A DNA stretch of 64,000 nucleotides from Mesonia oceanica. Lineage in GTDB: Bacteria; Bacteroidota; Bacteroidia; Flavobacteriales; Flavobacteriaceae. Position numbers and translations under genes: made by a program. The notes under the pieces are model-generated. The model did no database searches. It saw nothing but the letters and a program-made list of their open reading frames with translations, and was not told the origin of the DNA. Positions 62,301-64,000 of the stretch are shown piece after piece (position 1 is the stretch's first letter; each line of letters opens with the position of its first letter). The DNA is taken from NCBI RefSeq assembly GCF_902499555.1, contig NZ_CABVMM010000003.1, positions 124,001 through 188,000 of the forward strand, in the 5' to 3' direction.

Positions 62301-63764
62301 ACCGTTTATCAAGAGCAGGTGATGTTACTATCGCAAAAGTTGGCAGACTTTACCAAAGGTGAAGCCGATGTATTGCGTAAAGCGATGGGGAAAAAACAGC
62401 GAGCGGTACTTGATAAAATGAAACCGCAGTTTATTTCTCAAGCTGCCGCTAAAGGTCATGATCCCGAGAAATTAGAAAAAATCTGGAAAGACTGGGAAGC
62501 TTTTGCTAGTTACGCCTTTAATAAGTCTCACTCCACATGTTACGCTTGGATTGCCTACCAAACTGCTTATTTAAAAGCGCATTATCCTGCAGAATATATG
62601 GCAGCGGTACTTTCTAATAACATGAACAATATTAAAAACGTTACTTTCTTTATGGAAGAATGTAAACGTATGAAGTTGCCGGTATTAGGTCCTGATGTAA
62701 ATGAATCTTATTACAAGTTTTCGGTAAATAAAGATAATGCGGTGCGTTTTGGGATGGGAGCGATAAAAGGAGTTGGTAGTGGAGCTGTAGCTACCATCGT
62801 GGAAAACCGAAAAGAAGATGGAGCTTATCGTTCTATTTTTGATATGGCCAAACGTATCGATTTACGTGCTGCCAATAAAAAAGCTTTTGAAAACCTTGCT
62901 TTAGCTGGCGGGTTTGATTGCTTTACACCTACACATCGGGCACAATACTTCCATGATGATGGTGATGGAATTACTTTTTTAGAGAAAGTAATGAAGTTTG
63001 CTTCGAAATTTCAAGAAAGTCAAAATTCCTCTCAGGTGAGTTTGTTTGGCGAAGCTAGTGAAGTACAAATCCCCGAGCCTCAAGTGCCCCCTTGCGAAGA
63101 GTGGACGACCATGGAAAAACTTAAAAAAGAACGTGATGTGGTGGGAATTTATATCTCAGGACATCCGTTGGATGACTTCACCCACGAGATCAAACATTTT
63201 TGTAACAGTACTCTGGAAAACTTCGGTGATTTACATAGTCAGACCAATCGGGAACTTTCCTTTGCGGGAATTATTACTGATGTGCAACACCGTGTGAGTA
63301 AGACAGGTAAAGGCTGGGCTGCATTTACGGTAGAAGATTATTTAGAATCTTATGAGTTCAGGATTTTTGGAGAAGAATACTTAAAACACCGCCACTTTTT
63401 AATGATGAATAGTTTTGTGTATATCAAAGCATTTATCAAGCAAGGTTGGGTAAATAAAGATACCGGAAAGGCTGGCGATCCCCGTATTCAGTTTAATTCA
63501 TTTAAGCAATTACAGGATGTAATGGAAGAGTCTGCAAAAAAACTCACTATTCAGTTGGATGTTCATGAATTAAAAGAAGAGCGGATCGAGTTTTTAAAAG
63601 ATTTGTTTGTAACTTTTAAAGGCGACCATACCCTTAATTTTGTGGTTTATGAGATGAAAGAACGGGTAAAACTACATATGCCCAGTAGAAAGCAAAAGGT
63701 GAAAATCTGTAATGAATTGTTGGAACAGTTGAAAGAAGAAAAACTGGCATATAAAGTCAATTAG
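59376..63764 (+). CDS. dnaE: DNA polymerase III alpha subunit with N-terminal exonuclease domain
   Basis: A 1462-residue replicative polymerase. Residues 1-195 form a DnaQ-like 3'-5' exonuclease: motif I MYLIFDTETTGLPKRW, motif II VGQNVGFDVNIM, motif III HNATADVEATTRCF, all acidic residues present. A PHP domain starts near 260 (FVHLHNHSQYSILQSTISVQ; ALTDHANMMGAFHF). The polymerase centre has GPGRGSAAGSAVAYCLKI and MPDIDIDFDDEGR near residue 690. A helix-hairpin-helix region and an OB domain (LSFAGIITDVQHRVSKTGKG) follow. The proofreading domain is fused instead of supplied as a separate epsilon subunit. No intein. Confidence 0.96.
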   Translation: MYLIFDTETTGLPKRWDAPISDSENWPRAIQIAWQLHDEMGKLIEHDDFLIQPDGFNIPYDAEKIHGISTELAAEDGIALQEGLARFQKALGKTKFIVGQNVGFDVNIMGAEFYREGIETNLTELPVLDTCTETTAQLCQIPGGRGGKFKLPTLTELHEHLFGEPFSEAHNATADVEATTRCFLELIRQRIYTAEELDVTPDYFENYSETNPQPIQLIGLKHINLKKASEVIRRKMAKQEPQSKLSEEEIKENIEVLQDEDFVHLHNHSQYSILQSTISVQDLVKAAADKNMPAVALTDHANMMGAFHFVSAVARHNDEVKKMRAEAEENGETFSGREMTGIVGCEFFVCENHTDKSRKDNGYQIVLLAKNKKGYHNLAKMSSKAYTDGFYYVPRIDKEVIKQYKEDVMVLTGNLYGEVPSKVLNVGEKQAEEALLWWKEEFGDDLYMEIMRHGQEDEDRVNEVLIRLAKEHQVKLVASNNTYYCDKENANAHDILLCVKDGEKQSTPIGRGRGYRYGLPNQEYYFKSAAEMKELFKDLPEAITNIQEVVDKVEPFVLARDVLLPAFTIPEQFLDEKDKEDGGKRGENAYLRHLTYKGAEERYEEITDAIRERLDFELSVIEKTGYPGYFLIVEDFIREARNMDVSVGPGRGSAAGSAVAYCLKITNIDPIKYDLLFERFLNPDRVSMPDIDIDFDDEGRSRVMDYVIGKYGANQVAQIITYGTMAAKSSIRDTARVLDLPLSDADRIAKLIPDMSKLHKIFALDEKGVKAKFRSEEVEKINELFNISEGEDLEAQTVNQARILEGSVRNTGIHACGVIITPSDITNYVPVSVAKDSDLYVTQFDNSVVESAGLLKMDFLGLKTLTLIKDTIKIVKGRHGIELDPETFPLDDEETYKLFQRGETVGIFQYESPGMQKHMQALKPTVFEDLIAMNALYRPGPMEYIPSFIARKHGDEEITYDLDDMEEYLKETYGITVYQEQVMLLSQKLADFTKGEADVLRKAMGKKQRAVLDKMKPQFISQAAAKGHDPEKLEKIWKDWEAFASYAFNKSHSTCYAWIAYQTAYLKAHYPAEYMAAVLSNNMNNIKNVTFFMEECKRMKLPVLGPDVNESYYKFSVNKDNAVRFGMGAIKGVGSGAVATIVENRKEDGAYRSIFDMAKRIDLRAANKKAFENLALAGGFDCFTPTHRAQYFHDDGDGITFLEKVMKFASKFQESQNSSQVSLFGEASEVQIPEPQVPPCEEWTTMEKLKKERDVVGIYISGHPLDDFTHEIKHFCNSTLENFGDLHSQTNRELSFAGIITDVQHRVSKTGKGWAAFTVEDYLESYEFRIFGEEYLKHRHFLMMNSFVYIKAFIKQGWVNKDTGKAGDPRIQFNSFKQLQDVMEESAKKLTIQLDVHELKEERIEFLKDLFVTFKGDHTLNFVVYEMKERVKLHMPSRKQKVKICNELLEQLKEEKLAYKVN

Positions 63765-63897
63765 TTGTTTTTGGTCGAAGAAATTTAATCTTAGTCTGAT
63801 ATTTTATATATTAGGTTCCTGAAAGTCTCCATTTAAAACTAGGTTGTTCATTTTGGTGAAATAAAATGAATGAATAGCGGAGCATAGGGTAACTAAT

Positions 63898-64000
63898 ATG
63901 AAAAAGATACAGCTCCTTTATTTTTTAATTTTGATAAGTTGTGGTGTAATAAACGCCCAGCAACTCAATGTGGATAGTTTACTGGTTGAAACTATTAATA
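63898..64000 (+). CDS. Exported protein, 5' end only
   Basis: Starts at ATG 63898 with MKKIQLLYFLILISCGVINA, a signal peptide; cleavage is likely after NA before QQL. Cys15 sits inside the hydrophobic core without a good lipobox, so signal peptidase I is more likely. Only 34 residues are inside the window, so nothing further can be said. Confidence 0.7.
   Translation, partial: MKKIQLLYFLILISCGVINAQQLNVDSLLVETIN

Overview
The window is a contiguous piece of a low-GC chromosome from Bacteroidota, almost certainly family Flavobacteriaceae. The evidence is a type IX secretion C-terminal sorting domain, a carboxypeptidase-regulatory TonB-dependent receptor, lipoproteins with short SD-poor leaders, promoters of the TAnnTTTG type, an exonuclease-fused DnaE, and Bacteroidetes-only DUF families (DUF3098, DUF4271, DUF4296, DUF3127, DUF2490). 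Genus cannot be fixed by eye. Nearly all of it is housekeeping chromosome; no rRNA, tRNA, CRISPR array, prophage or intact insertion sequence was seen.

Layout. 1-11 kb: the 3' end of a DppC-type permease, a HIT protein, a histidine kinase, a flavin reductase, a DUF3127 protein with an SSB-like tail, aat, tag, a thioredoxin-like protein, then a minus-strand ftsX - DUF3098 - uppP - truB group interrupted by a RelE/ParE-type toxin-antitoxin pair and by two small plus-strand genes. 11-18.5 kb: a glycogen operon (glgA-glgC-glgB followed by a GH31 alpha-glucosidase). 18.7-23.2 kb: leuS, carrying two foreign in-frame insertions, and ald. 23.2-26.4 kb: a gene-free tandem array of about 188-bp units bracketed by inverted copies of a dispersed repeat. 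26.4-37.5 kb: metallopeptidase, saccharopine dehydrogenase family protein, pckA, hemD, DUF4271, a dolichol-phosphate-mannose-synthase-like transferase, dihydroorotase, a DUF4296 lipoprotein, an epimerase and tyrS. 37.6-46.6 kb: a LuxE-like protein, then a TonB receptor, a beta-helix-like lipoprotein and a T9SS-secreted protein divergent from a PhoB/PhoR-like two-component pair. 46.5-52.3 kb: a glycosyltransferase, trmB, a LysE exporter, an alkyltransferase-like protein, and an Fe-S/redox run (mrp, NifU-like, ferredoxin-NADP reductase, 2Fe-2S ferredoxin). 52.5-58.3 kb: a Met/His-rich outer-membrane protein, a Cys-motif protein, DUF3050, an acyl-CoA dehydrogenase, a tRNA methyltransferase, rimM and rpsP. 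58.4-64 kb: a lipoprotein, dnaE, and the start of an exported protein.

The most unusual content is mobile or repetitive DNA of unknown function in an otherwise conservative chromosome. The 2.7-kb array has 14 full units, each with a hairpin followed by a T-run pointing the same way. The essential leuS gene has absorbed a DUF559 endonuclease-like domain inside its editing domain and a separate two-hairpin palindromic element near its catalytic core, without losing frame. Related palindromes lie between other genes (8.65, 26.1-26.4, 52.36 and 55.15 kb), which suggests several repeat families at work in this genome.
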